Shown here piece by piece: positions 37,165 to 47,501 of a stretch of 64,000 nucleotides of DNA (its first letter is position 1; every line of letters starts with the position of its first letter). The stretch lies in assembly GCA_963709085.1 (NCBI GenBank), contig CAVPVB010000024.1, positions 248,001 to 312,000 on the forward strand, given 5' to 3'. The position numbers and the translations under genes are program-made. This DNA is from Rhodovastum sp963709085. GTDB lineage: Bacteria; Pseudomonadota; Alphaproteobacteria; Acetobacterales; Acetobacteraceae. The notes under the pieces are model-generated. The model saw only the letters and a program-made list of their open reading frames with translations. It had not been told where the DNA came from and searched no databases.

Positions 37165-38622
37165 AGCCGCCATCCAGTTGCCATGAAACCCATGCGGAAC
37201 CCGCCGGGGAAGGCTGATTTCGGCGATCGGGGGCGCCTGGATGTCGATGGCATCGAGCAGCACGAAGCGGGACGCATCCCGCGCGTGGTCGTAGACATAG
37301 GCGCCGATCCAGCCTTCGGCTTCCTGCGTGGCACCAGGGCGCGGAATAAAAACGGGCTCGTCCACTTCCTGGCCGCCGCCGAAATCGTGGACCGCCATAT
37401 CGCCGCTGCCCAGGTCATAGCGGGCCAAAGCGGTGAAGGTGCCGGGCCGGCCGCGGACGGCGCCGCGCACGAGGCTCCAGCCATAGCGGTTCGGGCGGCC
37501 CTCAACGGCGGGATCGACGCGTGGGAACTCGGCGCTGCGGTCGTGCAACTGGGTACGACGGACGGTGCCGGCGGCGAGGTCGAGTTCGATCCGCCACAGG
37601 CTCGGCGCCGGCCCGGCCACCCGGCCGAAGCCGGCATGCTGGACGTAGTCCACGGTGATGCGGCCGTCCTGCTCGTGGGCGTTCATGAAATGGAAGACGA
37701 AGAACGGGTCGGTGTCGAACCAGCGCACCGGGCCGTCGCCGTCGCGCGGCAGCACGGCGATGCGGGTGCCGCGGGCGGGCTGCCAGTCCAGGAAACGGCC
37801 GCCGCGCCGGGTGCCTTCGATGTCCAGCACCACCGGGCAGAGGAAGAATACGGCGTGGCGCGCGGTGATGGCGAAATCATGCACCATGAACCCGGCATCC
37901 ATCCTGAGTGACACCTCGCGGACAACCTCGCCGGCGGCGTCGATGACAAAGAACATCAGGTCGGGCGCGCAGCCGATATAGCGGAAGCCGAGCATCTCGC
38001 CGGTGGCGGGGTCGATCTTCGGGTGGGCGGTGAAGGCATTTGGCAACCTGCCGCCGAAATCAAAGGGGCCGGTGGTCTGCAGCCCGGCATCGAGTTCGGT
38101 CGGCGGGCCGCCTTCCCACAGCGCCAGGATGCGCCCGGCATGGCGGATGATGTTGGTGTTGGCGGTGTTCTTGATCGGGTTCGGATCACCGTCGCGGCCG
38201 ATCAGCGCCGGATCGACCGGGCGGAGCAATGTTATGCCGCCATAGAGCGCCCGGCCGGCGCGATGTTCCGCACGCAGGCCGGGGGTGAGCACGAAGCGGT
38301 TGCGGTAGGCGGCGCGGCCGTCGCGCAGGCGCAGCGCGTGCACCATGCCGTCGCCGTCGAACGGATACATATAGGAGATCGGCTTATAGGCCGGGTTCGG
38401 GCCGTTGCGCAGGTATACGCCGTCCAACTCCGGCGGAATCGTGCCGCGCACCGTCAGGTTTTCCACCGTGATTTCATCCCGGACCGGGGCGAAGCCGCCC
38501 TGCAGGAATGGGTTAGGGACGAACCGCCCCAGCGGATGGCTGGCCAGCGACATCGACAACAGGACCTGCAGCCGGCTGGTCTTGACGGAAAGCTCGCCGA
38601 TCGTTCGGCGGAAAACGCTCAT
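37162..38622 (-). CDS. carotenoid oxygenase (RPE65/lignostilbene dioxygenase family)
   Basis: Non-haem iron dioxygenase of about 486 residues that cleaves a C=C bond in carotenoids, apocarotenoids or stilbenes. The family start GVYLRNGPNPAY is clear. The four iron-binding histidines fit FTAHPKIDPATGE, FMVHDFAITARHAVF, FVFHFMNAHEQDG and the C-terminal VPHGFHGNWMAA. EPVFIPRPGATQEAEGWIG is also typical. ATG 38622 (MSVFRRTIGELS) is preferred over the longer frame to 38850. The substrate cannot be told from the sequence. Confidence 0.9.
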   Translation of the reverse strand: MSVFRRTIGELSVKTSRLQVLLSMSLASHPLGRFVPNPFLQGGFAPVRDEITVENLTVRGTIPPELDGVYLRNGPNPAYKPISYMYPFDGDGMVHALRLRDGRAAYRNRFVLTPGLRAEHRAGRALYGGITLLRPVDPALIGRDGDPNPIKNTANTNIIRHAGRILALWEGGPPTELDAGLQTTGPFDFGGRLPNAFTAHPKIDPATGEMLGFRYIGCAPDLMFFVIDAAGEVVREVSLRMDAGFMVHDFAITARHAVFFLCPVVLDIEGTRRGGRFLDWQPARGTRIAVLPRDGDGPVRWFDTDPFFVFHFMNAHEQDGRITVDYVQHAGFGRVAGPAPSLWRIELDLAAGTVRRTQLHDRSAEFPRVDPAVEGRPNRYGWSLVRGAVRGRPGTFTALARYDLGSGDMAVHDFGGGQEVDEPVFIPRPGATQEAEGWIGAYVYDHARDASRFVLLDAIDIQAPPIAEISLPRRVPHGFHGNWMAA

Positions 38623-38719
38623 CCTGGATGCCCCCTGCTGGCCGGCGTGAGCGGGGTATCTGGCCCCGGGCGGGCACCTTGCCAGCACGGCCCGGCATGA
38701 AACCGGAGCAATCCGGGCG

Positions 38720-39604
38720 TCAGCCGGCCAGGGCGGCGTCGGTTTCCGGACCGGTCGGCATGCTGCCCTGGCTGCCGCGCCGGCTGCAGCACAAGGCGGC
38801 GGCGGCGTTGGCGCGGCGCAACGCTGCCTGGAACGGCGCACCGCGGTCAAGCGCGCTGGCCAGCACGCCGGTGAAGCAATCGCCGGCGCCGGTGGTGTCC
38901 ACCACCGTCACCGCCCGCGCATCGAGCCGGAAGCGGCCGGCGCGCACCTCGGCCTGCACGCCACGCTCGCCGAGTGTCACCACCACGTCCACCCCGAGCG
39001 CCGCGTGCAGATTGGCGGCGTGGCTGCCGGTGGCCAGCCGGGTGGCGAGCCAGTCCGCCTCGTCCTCGTTCACCACCAGCACGTCGATCTGGCGGAGCAC
39101 GGATTTCGGCAACGGGCCGGCGGGGGCAAGGTTCAGCACGATCCGGCATCTCGCGGCGCGGGCGCGGGCGATCAGGGCGGCGGTCTGGTCGGCGGCGCAC
39201 TCGTTCTGCAACAATACAGTGGTGCCGGGGCCGAGCAGGGCATCCTCGATCGAAGCCTGCGACGCCGCGAGGTTCGCGCCGGAGGCCACCGCGATCAGGT
39301 TGCGCCCTTCCGGGTCCACGCAGATGGACGCACAGCCGGTGGCGCCGTCCCGCACCTGCACCCGCACGAGGTCGATGCCGTTTTCGCGCAGCCCCACGAG
39401 TGCCCCTTCGGCCAGCGCATCACGCCCCACCGCGCCGGCGAACACCACCCGGGCACCGTCACGCGCGGCGGCGACAGCCTGGTTGGCCCCCTTCCCGCCC
39501 GGCTCGATATGCAGGTCCGGCCCGGCAATGGTCTGGCCAGGCGCGGGCAGGCGCGGCAGCGGAAAGATCAGATCGAGATTGATGGAACCGAAACAGACGA
39601 TCAC
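38720..39604 (-). CDS. rbsK: PfkB-family sugar kinase (ribokinase-like)
   Basis: Phosphorylates a sugar, probably ribose to ribose 5-phosphate. The 294-residue protein has the N-terminal MIVCFGSINLDLIFPLPRLP, substrate motif EPGGKGANQAVAAAR, and the catalytic/anion-hole motif VVDTTGAGDCFTGVLASALD with the base Asp. NEDEADWLA also fits the family. The overall order is ribokinase-like, but other PfkB substrates are possible since no ribose transporter lies nearby. Confidence 0.82.
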   Translation of the reverse strand: MIVCFGSINLDLIFPLPRLPAPGQTIAGPDLHIEPGGKGANQAVAAARDGARVVFAGAVGRDALAEGALVGLRENGIDLVRVQVRDGATGCASICVDPEGRNLIAVASGANLAASQASIEDALLGPGTTVLLQNECAADQTAALIARARAARCRIVLNLAPAGPLPKSVLRQIDVLVVNEDEADWLATRLATGSHAANLHAALGVDVVVTLGERGVQAEVRAGRFRLDARAVTVVDTTGAGDCFTGVLASALDRGAPFQAALRRANAAAALCCSRRGSQGSMPTGPETDAALAG

Positions 39605-39650
39605 GTCGCGCTCCCCCGGCGGTTGGGGGCGAGTGTGGGGGGTGGAGCGA

Positions 39651-39869
39651 AGGAAGGCCAGGGCTCTGCCCTGGACCCGCCGTCGCGCGCAGCGCGCCTT
39701 CGGCGCGACGGCCGAGAGGCCCCTGGACCCCGCTCATTAAGGGTTTTGGGAAGAGGGGGGTGAGGAGGGGCCGCGGTCCCTCCTCACCCCCCTCTTCCCA
39801 AAACCCTAAACGAATGGGTTCTAAGGGCTCCGCCCTTAGCGGGTCCAGGGCAGAGCCCTGGCCTTCCTT
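39651..39869 (+). repeat. palindromic intergenic element, copy 7 (full)
   Basis: The most complete plus-orientation copy: A' (aaggaaggccagggc-tct-gccctgg), B (gtcgcgcgcagcgcgccttc, ggcgcgacgg), C (ccgagaggcccctggacccc), central hairpin (agggttttgggaagagg pairing with cctcttcccaaaaccct), E (aaacgaatgggttc, ctaagggctccgcccttag) and A (ccagggc-aga-gccctgg, ccttcctt). It lies between rbsK and the GH15 gene; its right end is four bases from the GH15 stop codon. Confidence 0.92.
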
Positions 39870-39873
39870 CACT

Positions 39874-41703
39874 TCACTCCACCCCCCAAACTCGCCCGCC
39901 CGCCAGCGCGAGCGCGGTGTTGACCAGTGCGACATGGCTGAACGCCTGTGGAAAATTACCGACCAGACGGCGCGCCTGGGTATCGTATTCCTCGGCCAGC
40001 AATCCGACATCGTTGCGAAGTGCGAGCAGCCGGTCGAACAATGCGCGCGCCTCTGCCCGCCGGCCCTGCAGGACGTAATTTTTGGCCAGCCAGAAACTGC
40101 AGGCCAGAAAGGCGCCCTCGCCCGGCGGCAGCCCGTCCTTGCCGTCGGCGGTGTCGTAGCGTTGGACGAAACCATCCACGATCAGTTCACGCTCGATGGC
40201 GGCGATGGTGCCGCGCACGCGCGGGTCCTCGGGGGGCAGGAAACCGACCAGCGGAATCAGCAGCAGCGAGGCATCCAGCGCGCCGGAACCGTAACTCTGC
40301 ACGAAGCTGTTGCGCGCGGGGTCGAAGCCGCGGGCGCAGATGCTGGCATGCATCCTGGCCCGCAGCGCCCGCCAGCGGTCGAGCGGACCGTCCAGGCCGA
40401 ACCGCTCGGCGCTGCGGATGGTGCGATCGAGCGCGACCCAGGCCATGATTTTCGAGTGGGTGAAGTGGCGGCGTCCGCCCCTCGTCTCCCAGATACCCTC
40501 GTCGGGCTGCTCCCAGATGCCGATCAGGTGGTCGGTGAGCTTGTGCTGCAGCTGCCAGCTTTCCGGCCCGACGGCGAGGCCGCCCAGGCGGGCCTGGTAA
40601 AGCGCGGCGGCGACCTCGCCGAATACGTCGAGCTGGATCTGCCCATGCGCGGCATTGCCGATGCGCACCGGCCGGGCGCCCTGGTAGCCCGGCAGCCAGT
40701 CGGCCTCCCACTCGGTCAGACGGCGCTCGCCCGACAGGCCGTACATGATCTGGATCTGACCGGGACTGCCGGCGACGGTGCGGCGCAGCCAGTCGCGCCA
40801 AGCCTGCGCTTCCTCGAAATAGCCGCCGCCCATCAGCGACAGCAGCGTCAGGGTGGCATCGCGCAACCAGCAATAACGATAGTCCCAGTTGCGCGAGCCG
40901 CCGAGCGCCTCGGGCAACGACGTGGTGGGGGCGGCGACGATGCCGCCGGTCGGGCCGTAAGTGAGCGCTTTCAGCGTGAGCATGGAACGCTGCACCGCCG
41001 GCCCATCCTCGCCCCGGTAGCTGCCGCGGGCCGACCAGTCCCGCCAGAATGTTTCTGTCCGGTCCAGCGCCGCCAGTGGATCGATGCTGGGCGGCGGCGT
41101 CAGGTGGCTGTCGCTGTGGGTGAGCAGGAATGGCACGGTTTCGCCGGCGGCGACGCTGAACGCGGCGACGGTGGTCAGCCCCTCGCCGCGCAACGACACG
41201 GGCGTGCGCAGCACCGTCATGTCGGGGCCGGCGACGGCCATGATGCCGGGCTCGTCGGGCAGGCGGGTGACCCAGGGCACGGCGGCGCCGTAGTCGAAGC
41301 GCAGCACCAGCTTCATACGCATGTCGACACAGCCGGACCGGCCCTGCACGAGCCGGATCAGGTGCGACATCCCCTCGCCCACCGGCATGAAATCGATCAG
41401 CGCGACCTCGCCCTCCGGGGTGGCGAACAGGGTCTCCAGCACCAGGGTGCCGTCGCGGTAGGCGCGGCGGATGCGTGGGGACGCATGGGCGGGGGCGATG
41501 CGCCAAGTGCCGTTTTCCGCCGTGCCGAGCAGGGCGGCGAAGCAGGCGCCGCTGTCAAACCGGGGCCAGCACAGCCAGTCCACCGCGCCGGCGCGCGACA
41601 CCAGGGCCGCAGTGAGGCAGTCGCCGATCAGGGCGTAGTCCTCGAGCGGCGCCGGACCCTCGGGCGCGGCCGGCAGCGGCGCCGTCAGTTGCTGCGTCCC
41701 CAC
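39874..41703 (-). CDS. glycoside hydrolase family 15 protein (glucoamylase/trehalase-like)
   Basis: Inverting glucan or trehalose hydrolase of about 609 residues. An N-terminal beta-sandwich (YALIGDCLTAALVSRAGAVD, WLCWPRFDSGACFAALLG) is followed by an (alpha/alpha)6 barrel: NWDYRYCWLRDATLTLLSLM, the acid in WEQPDEGIWETRGG, and the base in GEGAFLACSFWLAKNYV. I place the start at GTG 41703, which overlaps the end of the upstream secreted-protein gene by 19 bases; the frame to 41769 would overlap it much further. No signal peptide, so probably cytoplasmic, in glycogen or trehalose use. Confidence 0.88.
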   Translation of the reverse strand: MGTQQLTAPLPAAPEGPAPLEDYALIGDCLTAALVSRAGAVDWLCWPRFDSGACFAALLGTAENGTWRIAPAHASPRIRRAYRDGTLVLETLFATPEGEVALIDFMPVGEGMSHLIRLVQGRSGCVDMRMKLVLRFDYGAAVPWVTRLPDEPGIMAVAGPDMTVLRTPVSLRGEGLTTVAAFSVAAGETVPFLLTHSDSHLTPPPSIDPLAALDRTETFWRDWSARGSYRGEDGPAVQRSMLTLKALTYGPTGGIVAAPTTSLPEALGGSRNWDYRYCWLRDATLTLLSLMGGGYFEEAQAWRDWLRRTVAGSPGQIQIMYGLSGERRLTEWEADWLPGYQGARPVRIGNAAHGQIQLDVFGEVAAALYQARLGGLAVGPESWQLQHKLTDHLIGIWEQPDEGIWETRGGRRHFTHSKIMAWVALDRTIRSAERFGLDGPLDRWRALRARMHASICARGFDPARNSFVQSYGSGALDASLLLIPLVGFLPPEDPRVRGTIAAIERELIVDGFVQRYDTADGKDGLPPGEGAFLACSFWLAKNYVLQGRRAEARALFDRLLALRNDVGLLAEEYDTQARRLVGNFPQAFSHVALVNTALALAGGRVWGVE

Positions 41704-42071
41704 ACGCGGTCGCCATTGGCGATGCAGTAGCAGGAACTGCCACTGGCCGAGGGACGTTCCATCGGGCAAACCCAGGGGCCGGCATAGCAGGCCTGGCCGG
41801 CCGGCACCTGACCGCTATAGGCCTGACCGCCATAGGAAGGCCCGCCGCCGTAGGCGGGGGGGCTGTAGGCAGGCGGCGCCGCATAGACGGGTGGCGGCGT
41901 GTAGTAGACCGGCGGTGGCGCGTAATGGTACGGGACCGGCGGCGCCACCACCACTGGCGGGAAGCCGAAATACACCCCGCCGCGCCACCATGCCTGGGCA
42001 CCAGCAGGAAACAGCGACGCCCCGGCCAGCACCAGCAGGGCCACGCGACAGGCAGAACGGGTCGCACGCAT
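41685..42071 (-). CDS. small secreted Pro/Tyr-rich protein
   Basis: From ATG 42071: MRATRSACRVALLVLAGASL, a signal peptide ending PAGAQA, then WWRGGVYFGFPPVVVAPPV and a Pro/Tyr/Ala-rich stretch (APPPVYYTPPPVYAAPPAYS). Ends with a cysteine-containing domain (AGQACYAGPWVCPMERPSAS, GSSCYCIANGDRVWGRSN). Similar short proteins with a Pro/Tyr-rich spacer and a C-terminal Cys pair are common in alphaproteobacteria, with no known function; SH3-like or envelope roles are guesses. The 3' end overlaps the GH15 start, suggesting coupled translation. Confidence 0.72.
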   Translation of the reverse strand: MRATRSACRVALLVLAGASLFPAGAQAWWRGGVYFGFPPVVVAPPVPYHYAPPPVYYTPPPVYAAPPAYSPPAYGGGPSYGGQAYSGQVPAGQACYAGPWVCPMERPSASGSSCYCIANGDRVWGRSN

Positions 42072-42111
42072 GGCGACACTCCTCGAGCAATTCTCCATCC
42101 GCATTATCGCA

Positions 42112-42828
42112 TCAAAAGGCATCGTCGAGCCACTGTCTCATTAATTCATTGGCGGTCTGCGGCGTTTCCATCGGCGGCAAATGGCCGGCGCCGGGAATGA
42201 CGCGCAGCACTGCGCCCGGGATATGCTCCGCCATCTCCTCGGCGAGGTCCGGCGGGGTCACGGAATCGTGACTGCCGACCATGACCAGCGTGGGCACGCC
42301 GACCTGCGGCAGATCGGGACGGCTGTCCGGCCGGTGCAGAATGGCGTGCTGCTGGCGCAGAAAGGCATCCCGGCCGACGCGGTCGGCCATGGCCATGATC
42401 TCGGCGCAGAGGGCGGCGTCGGTCAGGCGGTCGGGGTGCAGCAATTGCGGCAGCAGGCGCGGGGTAACGCCGCGGAAGCGGCTGGCTTGCGCCAGTACCA
42501 TCAATCCGCGCCGCCGGCGGCTCTGCACCGGCGTGTCGGGCCGGGCGGACGTGTCCATCAGGCATAGCCGGGTGATGCGCGGCCGATTAACGTGCGACCG
42601 GGCGAGCCGCAGCAGCGCCAGCGCCGCATAGCCGCCCATGGACAGGCCGCACAAGGCGAACCGGCACGGCACGGAGTCGAGCGCGCGGCGGGCCATGGCG
42701 TCGAGGCTGTCGTCGCGGGTGAGGTCCGCCACCACCGGATGCACGCGCGACGACAGGGCCGCGACCTGGTCGCGCCACAGGCGGGCGTCGCAGAGCAGCC
42801 CGGGCATGAGCAGCAGCGTCTCCGGCAT
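42112..42828 (-). CDS. alpha/beta-fold hydrolase
   Basis: A 238-residue hydrolase, MPETLLLMPGLLCDARLWRD at the start, nucleophile elbow CGLSMGGYAALALLR (GxSxG), then VPTLVMVGSHDSVTPPDLAE for the acid and VIPGAGHLPPMETPQ for the histidine. This is a complete Ser-Asp-His set. The start ATG 42828 is inside the last unit of a 17-bp tandem array in which every unit offers a similar GGAG-N8-ATG. The longer frame back to 43062 simply reads through the array. Substrate is unknown. Divergent from the DEAD-box helicase gene. Confidence 0.85.
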   Translation of the reverse strand: MPETLLLMPGLLCDARLWRDQVAALSSRVHPVVADLTRDDSLDAMARRALDSVPCRFALCGLSMGGYAALALLRLARSHVNRPRITRLCLMDTSARPDTPVQSRRRRGLMVLAQASRFRGVTPRLLPQLLHPDRLTDAALCAEIMAMADRVGRDAFLRQQHAILHRPDSRPDLPQVGVPTLVMVGSHDSVTPPDLAEEMAEHIPGAVLRVIPGAGHLPPMETPQTANELMRQWLDDAF

Positions 42829-42898
42829 GGCAGCGTCTCCGGCATGGCAGCGTCTCCGGCATGGCAGCGTCTCCGGCATGGCAGCGTCTCCGGCATGG
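42813..42898 (-). repeat. 17-bp tandem array with SD and start codon in each unit
   Basis: Unit ggcatggcagcgtctcc repeats from 42824 at exact 17-base steps (42824, 42841, 42858, 42875, 42892), with a partial unit on each side. On the minus strand a unit reads ggagacgctgccatgcc: an SD-like GGAG eight bases before ATG. ATGs begin at 42896, 42879, 42862, 42845 and 42828; only 42879 and 42828 share the hydrolase frame. Copies are identical, which suggests recent expansion. Confidence 0.92.
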
Positions 42899-43100
42899 CG
42901 TCCTTGGTGGGGGCCTGCGGATGGATGGTCAAGCCCGCCGCAACCGGCCGGTTGACTTGCCCAACCTTGACTTTCCCGTGCGGCTTCCTGATATGCGGTC
43001 GTCACGCGCGCCGACGGTGCGCGGGCCGGTGTGCGCCGATGCTGGCGCCGCCCTGAAGGCACATACCAGTTTGACCGATACCTTTCCTTTCTCCGAGACC

Positions 43101-44915
<1,815 letters not shown>

Positions 44916-44930
44916 CGTGCTCCGCGGCAA

Positions 44931-44995
44931 CGGCCGGCGCGCGAAGGCGCGCTGCGCGCTGGGCCGGGTCCAGGGCAGAGCCCTGGCCTTCCTTT
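44931..44995 (+). repeat. palindromic intergenic element, copy 8 (right end only)
   Basis: Contains a B-like GC palindrome (ggcgcgcgaaggcgcgctgc) and the terminal A module (gggtccagggc-aga-gccctggccttcctt). It lies 15 bases after the helicase stop, and its last bases overlap the TTG that opens the downstream methyltransferase frame. No central hairpin or E module. Confidence 0.75.
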
Positions 44996-46274
44996 GAGGC
45001 AACTGGTTGAAGTCCGGGTAGAAAGGATCGGAGCGGACGGCGACGGCATCGCCGAGTTGCCCGATGGTGTTCCGCTCTATTTGGCCGGCACACTGCCGGG
45101 CGAAACAGTGCGTGCCCAGCCGCTAAAGAAGCGCGGCGAAGGCTGGGCAGGGCAGGTCGAGGCGATGATCGCCGCGAGCCCCGAGCGGGCCGATCCTCCC
45201 TGCCCGCATTTCGGCACCTGCGGCGGCTGCACATTGCAACACTGGCAGGAGGTCCCGTACCGCGCCTGGAAAGCCGGGCTGCTGGAAGCGGCGCTGCGGC
45301 GGGCCGGATATGCGGCGGCGACCGCGCCCCTGGTGCCAACACCGCCGGGCGCCCGCCGGCGGATGGATTTCGCCCTCCGCCGCCAGGGGATGTCGGTGCT
45401 CGTCGGCCTGCATGCGGCGCGTGCGGCCGAGGTGGTCGACCTGTCCGCCTGCCCGGTGCTGCACCCCGACCTGTTCGCCCTGGTGGCGCCGTTGCGGGCG
45501 GCGTTGCGCGGGCTGCGGCTGCTGCGGCTGGAGGGCTCGGCGGTGGTGAACCTGCTGGAGAGCGGGGCCGACCTGCTGCTGCGCACCGACGCCGAACCGA
45601 ATACCGCCGACCGTACCCATCTGGCGGGGTTTGCCCAGGCACAGGGGCTGTGCCGCATCAGTTGGGCGCGCGGCAACGCCACGCCGGAAACGCTGTGCCT
45701 GCTGCGCCCGCCGGTGACCACGATGTCCGGCGTGGCGGTGCGGCCACCGCCCGGCGCCTTCCTGCAGGCCAACCGCGCCGGCGAGGCGGCCATCATCGCC
45801 GCGGTGCTGGCAGGGCTGCCGGAAAAACTGCCGGCGCGGGCGCGCGTGGCGGAACTCTATGCCGGCTGCGGCACCCTCACCTTCGCGCTGGCCTCCCGCG
45901 CCCGGGTGGCAGCGTATGAGGGCGACGCGGATTTGGTAGGGGCGCTCCGATCGGCCGCCAACGCGCAGGGCCTCCCCGGGCGGATTTCCGTCGAGCAGCG
46001 CGATCTGGCGCGGCGACCGGTCACCGCCGCGGAACTGGCGGGCTCTGCGGCGGTGGTGCTGGACCCGCCCTATGGCGGCGCGGCGGCGCAGATTGCCCAG
46101 ATCGCGGCGGCACGGCCGAAACGGGTGGTCTATGTCAGCTGCAACCCGGCTGCCCTGGCACGCGATGCCGCTTTGCTGCGGGTCGCGGGATATACTGTCA
46201 GCGCGGCCGTGCCAGTGGATCAGTTTCTGTGGTCGGCCCGGCTTGAGAGCGTCGTTACGTTTAGCGTACCGTAG
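44994..46274 (+). CDS. class I SAM-dependent RNA (uracil-5-)methyltransferase, RumA/TrmA family
   Basis: Methylates uridine in 23S rRNA or tRNA. N-terminal TRAM domain (VEVRVERIGADGDGIAELPD, GVPLYLAGTLPGETVRA), a [4Fe-4S] site with CPHFGTCGGCTLQHW, and a C-terminal Rossmann methyltransferase: PPPGAFLQANRAGE, VAELYAGCGTLTFALAS, VVLDPPYGGA and the catalytic cysteine in VVYVSCNPAALARDA. The first in-frame start is TTG 44994, on the edge of a palindromic repeat, without an obvious ribosome-binding site; a later start is possible but would cut the TRAM domain. Cluster supply would come from the adjacent suf operon. Confidence 0.88.
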   Translation: MRQLVEVRVERIGADGDGIAELPDGVPLYLAGTLPGETVRAQPLKKRGEGWAGQVEAMIAASPERADPPCPHFGTCGGCTLQHWQEVPYRAWKAGLLEAALRRAGYAAATAPLVPTPPGARRRMDFALRRQGMSVLVGLHAARAAEVVDLSACPVLHPDLFALVAPLRAALRGLRLLRLEGSAVVNLLESGADLLLRTDAEPNTADRTHLAGFAQAQGLCRISWARGNATPETLCLLRPPVTTMSGVAVRPPPGAFLQANRAGEAAIIAAVLAGLPEKLPARARVAELYAGCGTLTFALASRARVAAYEGDADLVGALRSAANAQGLPGRISVEQRDLARRPVTAAELAGSAAVVLDPPYGGAAAQIAQIAAARPKRVVYVSCNPAALARDAALLRVAGYTVSAAVPVDQFLWSARLESVVTFSVP

Positions 46275-46280
46275 CCAGAT

Positions 46281-46655
46281 TTATACGTGGAAGCTTTCGC
46301 CGCAGCCGCAGCGGCCCTTTTCGTTCGGATTGGTGAAGGTGAAGCCGGCGGAGAGCGACTTCACTTCGTAATCCATGGTTGTACCGATCAGGAACAACGT
46401 GGCCTTGCGGTCAACCACCACGCTGACGCCCTTGTCGGTCACCACCTCATCGCCAGGACCGGCGGCGGGAACGAAGTCCATGACATAGGACATCCCGGAA
46501 CAGCCCTTGGTGGAAACCGAGACGCGCAGCAAAGACCCTTCGCGGCCCTTGGCATACAGGGCGCGCAGGCGCTCCACCGCCGCGTCGGTCAGCGCCATCA
46601 GCGGCGGCAGCGCGCGGCGGGCGGGCGGGGTGGCGACAATCGTGCTTGTGGACAT
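46281..46655 (-). CDS. sufA: A-type iron-sulfur carrier (HesB/IscA/SufA family)
   Basis: Carrier that accepts Fe-S clusters from the SufBCD scaffold. The 124-residue protein has ALTDAAVERLRALYAKG, RVSVSTKGCSGMSYVMDFVP with the first ligand cysteine, and the C-terminal CGCGESFHV pair. ATG 46655 (MSTSTIVATPPARRA) is the probable start. Last gene of the leftward suf operon, 20 bases after sufT. Confidence 0.92.
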   Translation of the reverse strand: MSTSTIVATPPARRALPPLMALTDAAVERLRALYAKGREGSLLRVSVSTKGCSGMSYVMDFVPAAGPGDEVVTDKGVSVVVDRKATLFLIGTTMDYEVKSLSAGFTFTNPNEKGRCGCGESFHV

Positions 46656-46675
46656 TTCCGTTATCTCGGCTCGGG

Positions 46676-47053
46676 TCAGAACATGTTCAATGCCAGACGG
46701 GCATCTTCGGTCATGCGGCCGGGATGCCAAGGCGGGTCCCAAACCACATCCACGTCGCAATAGCTGACGCCGTCGATCGCCATGATCGCCTCGCGAATCT
46801 GCACCGGCAGTTCCTGGGCGCTCGGACAGCCGGGGGCGGTCAGCGTCATCTCCACCTTCACCCGGCCGTCATCGGTGATTTCGATCGCGTAGATCAGGCC
46901 GAGTTCATAAACGTTCACCGGGATTTCGGGATCGTACACCGTCTGACAGGCGGCGATCACCGCATCCTCGCTGGGCCTGGGCGGGATCGCTCCGGTTGGC
47001 GTCCAGCTTCCCACGGAAGCCGGCGCCGGCACGTTCACATTGGCATCATTCAC
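46676..47053 (-). CDS. sufT: SUF-system Fe-S assembly protein SufT (DUF59)
   Basis: A 125-residue DUF59/MIP18-type protein that assists Fe-S cluster maturation. Family motifs: DPEIPVNVYELGLIYAIEI and MTLTAPGCPSAQELPVQI with the conserved cysteine, followed by VDVVWDPPWHPGRMTEDA. It overlaps the sufU stop by eight bases and precedes sufA, so expression is coupled within the suf operon. Confidence 0.93.
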   Translation of the reverse strand: MNDANVNVPAPASVGSWTPTGAIPPRPSEDAVIAACQTVYDPEIPVNVYELGLIYAIEITDDGRVKVEMTLTAPGCPSAQELPVQIREAIMAIDGVSYCDVDVVWDPPWHPGRMTEDARLALNMF

Positions 47054-47501
47054 TGCTTGCCTGCCCTTCCCCTTCGAGCGCCGCCATCAGCGCGTGCCAC
47101 GGCAAAGTCGCGCATTTCACGCGGCTTGGGTACTGGTGCACGCCGGCCAACGGCCGCAGCAATTCCATCGTCGCATCCGAATCCGGACATGCGCCGGTGC
47201 GCGCCATGTCACGAAAGCGGAGAAAAACCCGCCGCGCCTCGTCGGGTGCCAGTCCGGCAACCGCCTCGGCCATCAGGTCGGCCGAGGCGATGCTGATGGC
47301 GCATCCCCGCGCGTCGAAGCGCGGATCGACAATTCGCCCCTCCGCATCGTAGGATAGGAAAACCTGCACCCGATCGCCGCACATCGGATTGTCGCCTTTC
47401 GCGGTCGCGGCATAGGTTTCCGGCTTCCCGGCATGGCTGGGATGGCGTCCATGCTGGAGAATCACCTCCTGATACAAATCGCGGAGGTCATCAAGACTCA
47501 T
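47046..47501 (-). CDS. sufU: SufU-type sulfurtransfer/scaffold protein (NifU-like)
   Basis: IscU/NifU N-terminal-like protein of 151 residues. It begins MSLDDLRDLYQEVILQHGRH; cysteine or zinc ligands are in GDNPMCGDRVQVFL, DARGCAISIASADL and the C-terminal SRVKCATLPWHAL. SufU accepts sulfur from SufS. ATG 47501 overlaps the sufS TGA as ATGA. Confidence 0.93.
   Translation of the reverse strand: MSLDDLRDLYQEVILQHGRHPSHAGKPETYAATAKGDNPMCGDRVQVFLSYDAEGRIVDPRFDARGCAISIASADLMAEAVAGLAPDEARRVFLRFRDMARTGACPDSDATMELLRPLAGVHQYPSRVKCATLPWHALMAALEGEGQASSE

Noticed and set aside
42813..42898. 17-bp repeats as a CRISPR array
   Set aside because: Units are head-to-tail without spacers, too short, and no cas gene is present in the window.
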